Positions 45,485 to 56,956 of a stretch of 64,000 nt of DNA are shown here, piece by piece (the stretch's first letter is position 1; each line of letters opens with the position of its first letter). The stretch is from Vandiemenella viatica. Taxonomy: Eukaryota; Arthropoda; Insecta; Orthoptera; Morabidae. The notes under the pieces are model-generated. The model was not told the origin of the DNA, did no database searches, and was given only the letters and a program-made list of their open reading frames with translations. Made by a program: the position numbers and the translations under genes. Where the stretch lies: contig JARYHS010008074.1 in the NCBI GenBank assembly GCA_031002005.1, positions 346,790,932 to 346,854,931 of the forward strand. The letters are read 5' to 3'.

Positions 45485-46019
45485 TTTTATCCTTTTACTC
45501 TGTCATAGATGTGTTTCAGTAATCAGAAAAATGGTTATATTGTGACCCTTTTGGAAGTCAATTAACTCGTTTATTTTATTTTAAAGCCCGTTTGCGTTCC
45601 AAATGACTGACTATTTGTGTCTGATGTTCTATATTGCTGAGTAAGTCCATTTTTATTCCAAAAAGGACAGAACGCATCCAGCGAGTATAAGTAGTTTCTC
45701 CATGGTTCCTCTTGCTGTCTTCATTTTTGGGCCATCCGTTTGAACTTGGATATGAACTTGTGAAAGTAGTCTGTTAGTCCTTCTCCGTTGTCCAGGTTGT
45801 TTCCTACTTTGTTAGAGTTTTAATTGTCCATTTGATGCATACTGTGTCCAGCAGCTACATCAGCATATGATTTCCGATCAAAGCATTGTTCTGAGTTCTG
45901 TGGTCTTTATGCTTCTTTTTTCCAGTATCTGTTAGCCACCAGTGGTTGCGCTTGCCTCTGGTTATTTGTACTAGCTGGATGCAGCTGTCTGTTGTATTTT
46001 TCTTGTTAATTGTTTATTT

Positions 46020-46821
46020 GACTTTTTGGTTTCGGAGGTCGTAGGGCATTTTGATAGATGCTGCACACTTTCCATTAGGCAGCATGGTTACCACCGCAGT
46101 TTGTGCAGGTAGCCCTTTGGTTATCTGCAAGCTTGCACTAGTTTGTGGGGTGCAGTTTCACGTATTTCACACAACAATAAGCCAACTGACAATATCATGC
46201 AGTGTGTCCGATACGTCAACACCATTGGCATTGTGTAGGTCCCAGTCTGTTGCGATATTGTTCTACTTGTATCTTGGTATAAATTAGTGATTTTTTGTCA
46301 TAAATTTTTTCAGACAAAATTCCAGGTTTCAGCAATACGAGGAAGGTTGGCTAAGAGATTAGTTCCCTACTGCTAGTATCTCTTTCCTTGAACTAATGCA
46401 CTGAGATAACATTGTATCCCAGTACGATTAGCTGTTCCTTGACTTCTTCTGCCTTAACTGTAGATGGTAAATCTTTTATAACAACCTGTAGTAGTTTGTT
46501 TTCAGGCATCTGGTAGGTGAAGTATTCAATTTTGTTGTCTTTGAAAAATTTCACAAGGACATGGTAATCATGCAAGTTTTCCACGTAATATTTCAGCGTT
46601 TCTCCTAGGTAGATGACTTTCAAATTTCCTTGAAGATGCTGTTTAATTGTAACATTCATTGCTCGAAAGTCTTCTGCGTGCATGATCACAACTGGTGGTA
46701 GAATGTTTTCAAAAGGCTTAGCTGTTTCTGTTGGTTGAGAAGGTACGTCGTCCATTTGAACATCAGCCTGGCTTTCACATGGTTCCAAACTCTGTGGCTC
46801 AAATCTGTTGCTTAGCTGCAA
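46020..46821 (-). pseudogene. Jockey-like LINE A ORF1 (Gag-like)
   Basis: An open part at 46821-46393 begins with LQLSNRFEPQSLE, then ILPPVVIMHAEDF and VVIKDLPSTVKAEEVKEQL, the RNA-binding domain order of Jockey Gag proteins. Downstream, broken by stops, are zinc knuckle relics: CQWC..IGHT...C, then a partial CV.YV.LHP, then CTNCGGNHAA. It parallels ORF1 of LINE B, in which all three knuckles are intact. Confidence 0.75.
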
Positions 46822-47534
46822 CCGTTTTTCTCGGTTTTCAGTCTTTTCTAGACTTTCTTCTCTTCTTGGTGCCGTCTTTTCTATTACTTTTAACTGTCAG
46901 GCGACCCCTCTTCTTCTCCAAAGTCTAGCAGCCAATGGTTGTCCTCCATTTCGCAGTCTGAGCAGGAAACTTCCAATTCGGTTCCGCTACCTGTTTTTGC
47001 ATTCTGAATCGTTTATATTACACCGGGTCGTTGGCGTTGAAGTCGGTGAGCAAGGCTTACCGGTGGAATCCTTGTTATCACCGTTAGGTATTCCCGGGTT
47101 CCAAAGTAATGCCAAGTCATCAACAAGTCACTAAACACTAGTATTAAACAATAAACCAAACAATGTCCAATATAACCACTTTTATCGTCACCAGAATATC
47201 TTCCTTGTATAGCTCAATAACACTTGATAACACTCCGATCACTTCCTTCTTCCTCGTCTCTCAGATCTTGTCCTTCGTGTTGCGAGTTCACTACTGTCGG
47301 CAGCAGCAGAGCCTAACTTTCTTCTCCAGCCCGTGAGCTGGAGAATTCTTAGGTGAAGTGTTTGCCTAGTTGGCATTGCCTTCATTTTTACTGGTTGTAT
47401 TTTTTTTTTTTACATTTTTTTTTTTATTTTCTTACTAGGCTTTTTTGGTGTAACCTTTTTATTGTTGTTATTTTTTTCATCATTTTTTGTTATTTTTTTG
47501 TTGGTATTTGCATGTATATTTTTCCATTGTATAC

Positions 47535-50205
47535 TTATCTTAGTAAGTGGAGCGGTCTGCGGTGCGGTCCCTGATTCACTTCATATTGCGCGAGCGAATT
47601 TATGGTGGGATTAGTGCTCTCTTGCGCCTTATTGTAGAAGGTGGTTGCCAATTTTACATATCGATCCCTGAGCATTGGCACTTCTGCTACCTGATGTAGA
47701 TCAATTGTTGGGAACTGCAATGGTAAATGGAGTGCCCTTTTTAGGGCTTGGTTCTGGAGTCTTTGGAGGGTATTGTTGTGCGTTGTGGCGGCGTACGCCC
47801 AGACTGGAGAGGCGTACTCCATCAGTGGCCGCACCAACGCCTTGTAGATGTGTACTCCTGTCCGGGGGTTGAGCGTGCTGTTGTAGTTTAGGACAGGGTA
47901 TAGTTCCCCCAGCCGGCGCTGCACTCTTTGTCGTACGTCGACGACGTGGGCCTTCCAGGTCAGCTTCGCGTCTAGGATGACGCCCAGGTATCTTGCCGTT
48001 GTCACCCAGGGGATTCTCTCGCCGAAGAGCTCGAGTATTGGGCACGGCGGCGTTCTTCTTCTCGTCAGCATGATGGCCTGGCTTTTCGACGCATTTATAC
48101 GAATTCTCCATTTAGTAGCCCACTCTTCTATGTCATTCAGCGATGCCTGTTGCCGTCGTCCAATTATCCCGGGGCAGCGTGAAGCTGTGAAGACTGTGGT
48201 GTCGTCCGCGTATAGAGCTGTTTCAGCTTGCTGCCGCATGGGCAGATCGGCTGTGTATAAGCTGTATAGAACTGGAGCGAGTACACTGCCCTGCGGGACG
48301 CCAGCACGGATGTATCTTCGTGAGGATGTCGCGTTGTCCACTTTGACGACGAATGTCCGTTTCTGTAAGTAGCTGCGGATTATCTTTAGGAATCGGCCTG
48401 GCACACCAAGTGTCGCAAGCTTGTATAATAAGCCTTCGTGCCAAACCGAGTCGAAGGCTTTGGCCACGTCAAGAAGGACCACTCCGCAGTGATCCCTGTG
48501 GTTGAATGCGTCTGTTGCCGTTTCCACTACTCTCATTAGCTGGTGCACCGTGGAGTGGCCGGTCCTAAAGCCATGTTGTTCTGCAGGCACCATGTTGCCC
48601 TCTTGGATATGAGTCTGGAGGCGTTTTAGTAGGAGGCGTTCGAACAATTTGCTTATTGCTGGCAGAAGACTGATCGGCCTGTAGTTTTGGGGAATCTTCG
48701 GGTCCTTCCCCGGCTTGGAAAGTGCAATGATTTCCGCATGTTTCCAAGCCGAGGGAAAAGTGCCGCTTTCAATGATGTGGTTGAAGTGTCGAACCAGTCT
48801 ATCGATGGCCTCGGGTGGTAGGTTTTTGAGGATTCTGTTCGTGATACCATCGTCCCCCGGTGCTTTGTCAGGTGGCAGACGTGACACTACTTCCAGAAAT
48901 TCTCTCCTGGTAATGCGCTCGATTTCGTCGTCGCCTCCTTCATCCCTCATATAATGACGTAGGTGGTGCCGGACGTGCCAGATGTGATCTTCGTCTAGCG
49001 GTTGTGTGACAGGTTGGAATTTCTGCTCAAAGGCGTTGGCAAGAGCTTCAGCTTTTTCTGTTGGCTTGCAGCATATGCCAGCCTCGGTGTGTAGTGGAGG
49101 TATTTGTGGTTTTCTTCTCATTAGCCTTCGAGTTTCCTTCCAAGTCGTTCCGTCCTCCACCTGGAGTGTCACTACTAGTGCGTCCCATTCACTGTTTCGG
49201 TGGCGATGACACGGGCTTTAACTTCTCTGATCAAGCGGTTCAGCTGGCGTTTGTCTTCAGGCCTTCTAGTCTCCTGCCATGTGCGTGCGGCTCTGTTTTT
49301 CTCGGTGATGATAGCAAGAATGTCTGCCGGGAGTCCTTTCTGCCGCTTTCTGCCGTGGCGGATGGGTGCGGATTCGTCCGCCGCATGTTTGATGCGTTGC
49401 GTTAGCTGTTGGAGTCCAGTTTCAGCATTCTCGTCTTCTACCAGTTGGGCTAATTCTGCTGTGAGGCGTTCTCTGAAGATTGGCCAGTTTGCTTTGCGAT
49501 AGTCTCTTCTTTTCTCTTCATGCCATGTAGGCTCTAGATTGGGCACGTCGAGTAGTACCGGCTTGTGGTCAGAGGAAAGGCGGTTAACTACTCTGGCCGT
49601 GAGAGGACCCGGCATTCCCCTCGTGATGGCTATGTCCAGGATGTCACCACGGTGACGATGATTCCATGGGGTGTGTGTAGGGACATTAGGTGCTACAACA
49701 ACACAGCCATGGATGTTGCAAGCCTGCAGGAGTTTTCTGCCACTGATGTTGGTGGATCTGCAGTTCCAGGTTTGATGTTTGGCGTTGAGGTCGCCAGCTA
49801 CAAGTAGCTTCCCGCGAACAGATAGTAGGGTATCCAGGTCACCTTCGTCGATTTGATGACGTGGTGGGCGGTAGACTGCTATGATATTGATGGGACCATC
49901 GCTGGTCTCCACAACTATGCCCGTGGCTTCAATAGAATTCATCGGTGGCAGAAGGATCCGGTGATGTGCCAGTGATGCCGTACTAGTATGGCTGTGCCGC
50001 CTCCTGCTGTTGGCCGATCCTCCCTATATGTGCTGTAGTTTCGTGCAGTGAACTTGAGGCCAGGCTTAAGGTGGGTCTCGCACATTAAACATACATCTAT
50101 TCCCTCTTGTTGTAAGAATTCGACGAGTTCTCCCTTTTGTTGGAATACACCATTAGCATTCCATGTACAGAATGATAGGCTACTTAGCTGTCTACATCTA
50201 TTCAT
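47535..50205 (-). pseudogene. Jockey-like LINE B ORF2, two frameshifts
   Basis: Three open segments in three frames make one ORF2. 50205-49939: FCTWNANGVFQQKGEL, CLMCETHL, GGGTAILVRHHW. 49942-49175: INIIAVYRPPRHQ, LLVAGDLNAKHQTWN, RGDILDIAI, LSSDHKPVLLDV. 49172-47535 (545 codons): AEIIALSKPGKDP, NYRPISLLPAISKLFE, EQHGFRTGHSTVHQL, VLLDVAKAFDSVWHE, GVPQGSVLAPVLYSLY, YADDTTVF, RYLGVILDAKLTWK, PLMEYASPVWAYA. Both endonuclease and RT catalytic motifs are intact. One-base shifts near 49945 (HITGS to ILLPPMNS) and near 49180 (ETVN to EWDALVV) are the only interruptions I see, so the copy is young but dead. Confidence 0.9.
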
Positions 50206-51597
50206 GCTGGGAGGTGTTTGCTGCTAGGTTTGTTGGAACTGATGTGCGCTCCAACAGCTGCTTTGTCAACTGATCTAATTTCGTGGTTATGCTGAGCATA
50301 ATCGTCATCGTCGATTCCATCATTTTTACCATGTTGCAGAACTCTGGTGAGGACAGGCTGTTGGTGGCGTGGTGATTCAATAGTACTGACGTAGAGTTTG
50401 TTAACGTCGCCTCATCCGTGGAGGGCAGAGGCGGCCAGTTCTCCATATTGGTTAATGGAGAGGGTGACATCCTTGGTTGTACATTTTCAGGTAGGTTGTG
50501 TTGCCTTTTGTTGCTTGGAGGTGATGGTACTTTGTTTCTCAGCCGTTGTCGAACTTCTTTAGCCACTGGACAACCTCTGTAAGATGCGACATGGCCTCCG
50601 CCGCAGTTAGCACATTTTACACTGTTACTTCCTTTCCTTAGTTCACAATTTGTTGTTGGGTGCTGTTCGCCGCATTTGACGCATCTGGCAGGCATGTTGC
50701 AGTGTCTTTGTACATGGCCAAACGCCTGGCAACGATGACATTGCGGTGGTCCTTGGTTGGCCCTCATCTTCTCCACGCTGATCGTGAGGCCAAGCATAGT
50801 TCTTATTTGGTATATTTTTCTGTTCTCTGGAGAGTCGGGTAAAATTGTTAGAAACAGTGGCATCACGTTACCTGTTCCAGGCATTCTCATCTGTGATATT
50901 GTTGTTATATCGAATCCAGATAGAGCTAATTCGGCCTTTATTTCTTCCACTGGCATTGTTGCTGGGATACCACGTAACACTACCTTTAGATTACGGGTTG
51001 GCTCCGAGCTGAAAGTGTAGTATGGCACCTCAGCTTTGGAAAGCTCTTCCGCTATTTTTTTGTAATCCTCTAGGCAGTATATGTTAATTTTGTTTTTTTC
51101 AATCCCCTGAGGCTTAACACTGATGTTTTTGGAGCATTTGCTTTGTAGTCTTTTGTATAGTTCTGGGTAGGATCCCGCGTAGGTTATCATTAGTGGTGGT
51201 AATACCCTATTGCAGGGTGGTGGGCGAGGACCCTCATCTTCTGGTGCTTTGTCCTCACTATGCAGGTTTTCGTCTCTGTTGAAGACATCCATGGGTTCGA
51301 CTGTTTGCATCTGTCTTACTTTGGCTGTCTTCTTGGGTCGACGTTGGGTGCATTGTTTTGGGTGACTATGGCTGGTGTCAGCTTGTTGTCCAGCCTCTTA
51401 GTGAGGGCTGGTGTTGAAGTGTCTGTTGAATCATTCTTCCTCTTGCTTCTATTGTTGTGTTGGGTCTGATATGGTGCTGCTTTTGAGTCTGTTACGTTGT
51501 TGCAGGTGACTGGCGGCCGGAACGGGAGACTAGCACTGTCGATGGTTTTGTTTAGGATATCTTGCCTCTTCCTTTTCGGTAGGTAAGCCAACAGCAT
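50198..51597 (-). pseudogene. Jockey-like LINE B ORF1 (Gag-like, three CCHC knuckles)
   Basis: The main frame (51310-50198) has VLPPLMITYAGSYPELYKRL, then VVLRGIPATMPVEEIKAELA (RNA-binding Gag domain), then CHRCQAFGHVQRHC, CVKCGEQHPTTNC and CANCGGGHVASYRGC, and a C-terminal tail with repeated Thr/Leu. Its stop overlaps the start of ORF2 by a few bases at 50198-50205, the compact arrangement usual in Jockey elements. The N-terminal part (51597-51316, KRKRQDILNKTIDSASL...) is in another frame; a one-base shift near 51315 joins the two. The protein would chaperone LINE RNA to chromatin. Confidence 0.82.
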
Positions 51598-51684
51598 GTC
51601 CAGTTCGTGTCTGTACAGTGGAAGTTACTGGAGTTCACTGGAGTTATGGTGAGCTGTTGAGCTTGCTAACGGGCTGGATACCTG

Positions 51685-52689
51685 CTATTGAGCCCCTTTC
51701 TGGGTGTCTTGGTCAGTTTGTTTGCGGTTTAGCCGCGGATCACGACTTATTTCCGAGGAGCCGCACGTTAGTCCGCGCCGCTCTTCTGCATATCCAACTA
51801 CAATGCAGGGAGTGCTTGACCCGATACCTTTGTCGGCCGGTTCTGGACTCTCCGGAGTTTCTGGTGCTGGCGAGCCTCCAGTTCCGCGCGGGGGAGGTGT
51901 CTGAAGGTCGGAAGATGAAGTCGTTTTGTAACCGGAGCCTCCCGACGATTGAGGCAGCATGTCGGACGCGGAATAGTCGACCGTGCCAGAGCAACTTAGT
52001 GTGGTGCAGCCCGCGCTGGTGCCCAACGCGGAGTGTGCAGTATCGCTGCCGGAAGGCTGGTGACACAGTGGTGCGCCCAGCACTTCGTACTGTTTGCTTA
52101 ATTCGAATCTAACTGGGTCTAGTGACGGCGGGGGCTTGCTGGTGCGATGTGCCAGCATATACCCCTCCCTGTCGAGCTGAGTGCCGGCTGTTCTTGTTTT
52201 GTGGCTGCCTGATGCTTTCTTCGCTGATGTGCCGCTGTGCTGCTCCGTAGAAGCCGGTGCGGGGAAGCTGAAAGCTCTCTTGATTGTCTTCTTCCCTGCC
52301 TTCTTGTCCTTACTGGCCGAGGCGAGCTGTGAGACAGGCACGCTGATTTTTGCATTTCTTCCCCTCTGTTCGCTCCTTGGCAGCTTAACTTTATCGCCGA
52401 GGAGTGGTGAGGTTCCTCGCTTGGATGCACGAGGATCTTCACTTGGGGCAGGCCCGGTCGTCATCTGCGAGGGGTGTTCCGCCGGAGTTGTGTCCATAAT
52501 CGAGTCCGAGTTCGGTTGCAGGGTCGTCATACTAATGTGCGAAGCCGTCCTATTCAAGTCTGTTGCCAATTCCGTGTCCGTCAGCCGGGTCGTCAACACA
52601 GCCGCAGCTGTCGCCGGCAAAGCCGAGTGCGCTGGGGCACTCGGCCCGCCTGGCACGACAGTGCGGCGAGCACTTTCCTCGTCGCACAT
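51685..52689 (-). CDS. GC-rich, Ser/Pro/Ala-rich ORF at 5' end of LINE B
   Basis: From the ATG at 52689 (MCDEESARRTVVPG) the minus strand stays open for about 335 codons to a stop at 51684-51682. The product is rich in Ser, Thr, Pro, Ala and Gly, with a basic patch (KDKKAGKKTIKRAFSF) and a short RFELSKQYEVL segment that recalls the NRF-x-L box of Jockey Gags. No known domain is visible. It is in the same frame as the first segment of ORF1 but separated by two stop codons over about 30 codons. It is either a separate leader ORF or the N-terminal half of an unusually long ORF1 broken by mutation. Its GC content is well above the rest of the window. Confidence 0.45.
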   Translation of the reverse strand: MCDEESARRTVVPGGPSAPAHSALPATAAAVLTTRLTDTELATDLNRTASHISMTTLQPNSDSIMDTTPAEHPSQMTTGPAPSEDPRASKRGTSPLLGDKVKLPRSEQRGRNAKISVPVSQLASASKDKKAGKKTIKRAFSFPAPASTEQHSGTSAKKASGSHKTRTAGTQLDREGYMLAHRTSKPPPSLDPVRFELSKQYEVLGAPLCHQPSGSDTAHSALGTSAGCTTLSCSGTVDYSASDMLPQSSGGSGYKTTSSSDLQTPPPRGTGGSPAPETPESPEPADKGIGSSTPCIVVGYAEERRGLTCGSSEISRDPRLNRKQTDQDTQKGAQ

Positions 52690-52733
52690 CTTGACTCGGC
52701 GGATGCCAACTCGCTCTGCCACTACTGTCGGTA

Positions 52734-54690
52734 GGTTATTGGGCCGCTTATATATCACACGAAGTCTGTGCTACGTCATCCTTTTTCCGGTCAGCCAATG
52801 GCTAGTAACGGGAAACGTTAACCACTAGCGCGAAGCTTTCCTATTGGCGGAAGCCATTTGCTGCTGGCAGGTACCACTGATTGCTGGCGCACAAGAGAGG
52901 TGCGTGTTTTCCAGAAGTCCTACTGCACTCATATTTTCTGGATTGCTGGGCTCCAGGCCTTACTTAACTGAAATCCAGTATCTTTGTTAACGAGGTCCTT
53001 CGAGATAGGGATTTCTATAGCTTCCAAGAAAATACTATCCCAATAACCTCTCGTACATGAAAGAATTCTTGTTGCCTTGAAATTAAAGCTATGTGCTGTG
53101 TTGATACTGTGCTCAGCAACCGCTGCCTTGTAAATGTGGCCCAGGAGGATGTTGTTCTCATGTTCGGTGCACCTTTGGTTAATACATCGTGTTGTCTGTC
53201 CGATGTAAGCCTTCCCGCATTCGCAACAAATGCGATATAAGCCATGTGTTCGTAAGCCTGTATCATCCTTGGGTGACCACAGTATATTCTTAATATTGGC
53301 CGGTGTTTGGAAAATGGTTTTAATGCCACATTTAGTTAAAATTCTGCCAATCTTAGCAGTAGTCATTCCCACAAAAGGAAGGAAGGCGAAGCGGCTCGGG
53401 TCTTCCTGCTGTCATGTTTTCCTCCTTCCTGTCCGTCAGCAAACCGAGTTTATTAATGCCTAGTTGTAACCGTTCTTGCAGAAAGTTTCCCACAAATGAC
53501 ACATTCCCACCTGCAAACTATCCTTATCACATAGAGCTCGGTCCCTGTGCACCAAGGTTTCCAATATTGATCTGCATCGGGTCGGGTGGTGGTGGCTGTA
53601 TGCATTGAGATAGAGGTCCGTATGTGTTGGTTTTCCTGTACACAGATTGACTTACCATGCCATCCGCTTTCTTTTCAATCAAAATGTCCAAAATTGGAAG
53701 GCAGCCATTCTTCTCCATCTGGATTGTAAATTTAATGTTTTTGTTAATCCCATTAAGATGTTGTAAAAATTCTTGTAGACTATTGATCCCATGTGGCCAT
53801 ACTACAAATGTATTGTCGACATAACGATAGATACAGGCTGGCTTTTTGGGGCAATTGCTAGAGCATGTTCTTCGAAATGTTCCATATAAAAATTGTCTAT
53901 TGCTGTAGCAACCCCATCAACCTGCTCAAAATACTCCTCATCAAACTGGAAGTAGGTGGACTGGAGCATATGACGGAACAATTCCACTTCAAAAGTGTTT
54001 TATCAGCAATGTCATTGTGTCCTCTAGTGGCACCCTCGTAAAAAGTGACATGACATGAAAGCTGACCATGATGTCATCTGCCCCCAATCGGAGTCATTTC
54101 AACACGTTTATGAACTCAGCAGAGTTCCTGACATGGTGGGGACATTTTCCCACAAGTGGCGAAAGTCCACTTGTCAGATATTTTGCTAGCTGGTAAGTAG
54201 CTGAGCCTATAGCACCCACTTTTGGGCATAAAGGAGTACCATCCTTATGTATCTTGGCAGCCCATATGACCTAAGTGGAACAGGTGCTTGTGGCTGGAGG
54301 CACTTGCTTATTTCAGCATCTAATCCTTATTCTTTCAACAACTTTATAGTTTTCCTTGTCATTAAAGAGGTCGTATCGCTAGGAAGTCTCCTATAGGTGT
54401 CATCATTTAACATCTGCGACAGCTTCTGCTTGTATTCATCTGAGTTGAGGATGATGGTCGAATTTCCTTTATCTGCTGGGAGGATAATGATGTCCATATC
54501 CTCTTGGAGCGTTCAAAGAGCCTTGCATTCAGATGTTGAAATATTTGCCTTCGGAGGTTTAGCCCTCCACAATATCCTATAAGCTTCCCTCCTAATTTCC
54601 TCAGCAGCGTCGGATGGAAGACCCCTGATGGCCTACTCAAGGCCATTGTCAAGTGACCGCTACCGGTAGGTTATTGAGCTACTTGAGCTG
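52734..54690 (-). pseudogene. Second Penelope-like element: RT and GIY-YIG endonuclease
   Basis: Minus strand: N-terminal part from about 54650, then NLRRQIFQHLNARLFERSK, a PADKGNSTIILNSDEYK segment (about 54470), RT relics with YFQFDEEYFEQVDGVA and NFYMEHFEEHALA (about 53900), YRYVDNTFVVW (about 53830), NGCLPILDILIEKKADG and VYRKTNTYG (about 53680). The GIY-YIG domain is at 53372-52929: GLYRICCECGKAYIGQTTRC, then CTEHENN and AEHSINTAHSFNF. The catalytic Y-V-D-D is Y-V-D-N here, and there are many shifts. Terminal repeat sequence appears at 54643-54680 and, interrupted, at 42752-42782 plus 52734-52745. Confidence 0.83.
52747..52756 (-). promoter_or_regulatory. TATA-like box in Penelope terminal region
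   Basis: The minus strand reads GTGATATATAAGCGG, preceded by a CRE-like GATGACGTAGC (about 52770-52780) and a CCAAT-type box (about 52790-52800). It sits in the Penelope-like flank about 30 bp upstream of the 5' end of LINE B, so it may by chance promote LINE B. Function is not shown. Confidence 0.3.
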
Positions 54691-55182
54691 GCCATCTTGA
54701 ACTTAGAAAATGCAAATTTCTATTCCTACATTGCATTCTCCATTAAGTATAAATTAATCTAAAGTATTTTTGCTGTATTGTGAATCTCTAGTATCAACCT
54801 GGTGTTGTTGTGTTAATGGTGAATAATATCCTGAATGAAAACTGTATTTCATACTGTTGTAAATTAGATACCATTTTGTTATTACAAGGGTAAGAGAAAA
54901 TTTACCTATGTGAAAAATGCAATGTGAATTCCATTATACAGGGTGGTCAGAAATTCGCTCATCGGCGGGTAAGGGCAGTGTTCAGGACGTTGTACTAACG
55001 AAATAAATACAAAAAAAATCTAGTAAAATTCGTACCGTTTTTTAGTTATACGCAGCTAAAGTTGGCCAATAAGAGCGCTGCACAGGCGAATTCAAACAGC
55101 CTTCCACAGGCGGTGTTGCCAAGCGTACTCGAGGCATGGGACCGCCAAAGAAAACGAAAAGAAAAACTCTCTTCGGAAGTGG

Positions 55183-55252
55183 GGATCGAACCCGCAACCT
55201 TCAAATTGAGAGCTTGCCGTCTTACCGACTACGCTGCCAAGGCATTAGAATT
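55183..55252 (-). repeat. tRNA-like sequence (SINE head or tRNA relic)
   Basis: The minus strand reads GTAGTCGGTAAGACGGCAAG (box A-like), then GAAGGTTGCGGGTTCGATCC (box B). The ends do not pair as an acceptor stem, so this is not a functional tRNA. It lies between the TIR and the subterminal repeat of the mariner. Confidence 0.5.
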
Positions 55253-55984
55253 TCCTCGTTTTTAGAAGCCACTAGGGTAGACTGTTTGTTCGTAATCGGA
55301 ATTGATCGGTAATCCGAGACATTTTTCGGGAAGTCGGTGGTGGGGCTAAAGGATTCTTTTTTATGGGAATTATTTTTTTAGTTGATCTGCTTGCTACATT
55401 AATCTTTAATTTTTGTACAAAAATCGTTTAGTTACTGGCAAAAAAAAAAAAAAGTTTTGTAAACTTAATTTATTCGTTGCAAAGAAGCTTCTTTTATTCC
55501 ATGTAATTGTATTTCACTAGATTTCAATCACAACATTTTTATTGATTAAAGTGAATATCCTTGCTAATATTTTGCAACAATAAAACAAAAAACAATAAAC
55601 TTTTGTAAAAAAGAACAATAAACCTATTCTATTGTTTCTGACGGTAACTTTCTCTGCTGCAAAAAGTCTGGTCTTATTCAAACAAGTTGTAAACATTTTG
55701 GTAACGTGTATCAACTCGCTAACGCGCGGCAAGCCGCAAAAGGTAAGCAAACTGTTACTCATTGAAAGCCCTTTTGTCACTGATACACAACAAAATTACT
55801 GTACAGTAGTTTCATTTCCAACTTGACGTTATCAGTCGCAACATTGAAACCCAAAACGGATTTACTTACAATAAGCGTCAAACCGTGACAGTAACAGTAA
55901 AATAAATAATATCTGAAAAATCTTGTTTTTAGTAAAAATGTATCCCAATAAACAACAATAACAAAAAATACGGTCCCTTACATT

Positions 55985-56730
55985 TTACAGCAACTGCTCA
56001 AAATGTCCTCCCTCAACTGCAATACCGGCACGACAACGCTGAGTTACTGAATTTGCGAGTCTTCCAAAATTGTAACTTTCTGTAATTTCATCAAAAGCTA
56101 GAATATTCCTATCCAAAAGTTCTTCCTCTGTTTCTACTTCAGTCCCATGAACAATGGCCTTGACAGCTCCCCAGAGATAAAAATCCAATGGGTTGTAGTC
56201 TGGTGACCGAGCTGGCCAGTGAATTGGGCCTCCTCAACCAATCCACCTGTTAGGATACAATGCATCTAAGTGTTGACGTACCGGTACTGAAAAATGCGGC
56301 GGCGTGCCGTCATGTTGAAACCACATGTCACTACGAATTGCTAAAGGAACGTCTTCTAAGTACAACAGAAGGACATTTTCATGAAATGCTAAATAAGAAG
56401 CGCCATTTAAACGTTGCGGAAGTACAACAGAGCCTAGTATAAACTCGCCCAAAATACCCGCTCAAATGTTAACACTAAATTTGTGTTGGTATGACTTGAC
56501 AAAAATTTCATGCAGATTTTCGACATCCCAGATGTGGCTGTTACGGCTATTAAAACACTCATCCCTGGTAAAGCACGCCTCATCCGACCACAGCACCTTC
56601 CTTTCAAAGTTTGGATAATCGTTACATTGCTGCAGGTACCACTGTGAAAACTGAACTCGAAGTGGAAAATTGTCTTCCTCCAATGTAACCCTTCATCGTG
56701 AAGGACGTCCTAAACAGTGGCATGTGAGGC
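55985..56730 (-). pseudogene. Mariner-type transposase (maT-like) relic
   Basis: Successive minus-strand pieces: FERKVLWSDEACFTRDECFN and SRNSHIWDVENLHE (56610-56520; first Asp in SDEACF), LPQRLNGASYLAFHENVL (56420), MWFQHDGTPPHFSVPVRQHL (second Asp), YPNRWIG then TGA, then GGPIHWPARSPDYNPLDFYLW (third Asp in SPDYN), and VETEEELLDR to GGHFEQLL at the C-terminus. By my count about 36 residues lie between the second and third Asp, close to the DD37D pattern of maT elements. The N-terminal DNA-binding half is missing or unrecognisable, and stops and shifts occur, so it is inactive. Confidence 0.8.
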
Positions 56731-56956
56731 CTGGTAATTAAAAAACAACAAAAATGACCCTATTGAAAGGCTGCATTTAAACGGAGAATTTGAGGGATCA
56801 CTTAGACTGGACGACCTGCGTTGGCAATGACCCTAGAGCCTGTCCTCGGATTATCAGCAATCATTTCCGGGACATTGTCTTCAAATCCTACACTCTGCCT
56901 GAACCGATTTCGTCCAACTTCGGGCCTGTGGACAACAATACTTCCCGTCTCCTTAT

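Larger units (their letters stand above)
42783..47330 (-). mobile_element. Jockey-like LINE A, decayed
   Basis: The minus-strand order is leader (about 47330-46930), ORF1 (46821-46020), endonuclease (45484-44961), RT (44256-43299), 3' UTR and A tail (T run at 42783-42790). The beginning of the leader reads CCGACAGTAGTG, shared with LINE B. Many stops and shifts are present. Confidence 0.8.
47400..52720 (-). mobile_element. Jockey-like LINE B, nearly full length
   Basis: On the minus strand it begins just inside the 13-bp duplication at 52721-52733, with a GC-rich leader ORF, ORF1 with three knuckles, endonuclease, RT, 3' UTR and A-rich stretches (T runs near 47400-47426). It lies head-to-tail with LINE A in the same orientation. 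The 3' boundary is approximate. Confidence 0.82.

Noticed and set aside
47345..47575. Hydrophobic plus-strand frame resembling a membrane protein
   Set aside because: It is the complement of the A-rich 3' UTR of a LINE; Phe/Leu richness comes from T runs.
55183..55252. Functional tRNA gene
   Set aside because: Good box B but no acceptor-stem pairing and no convincing anticodon stem; more likely a SINE head.
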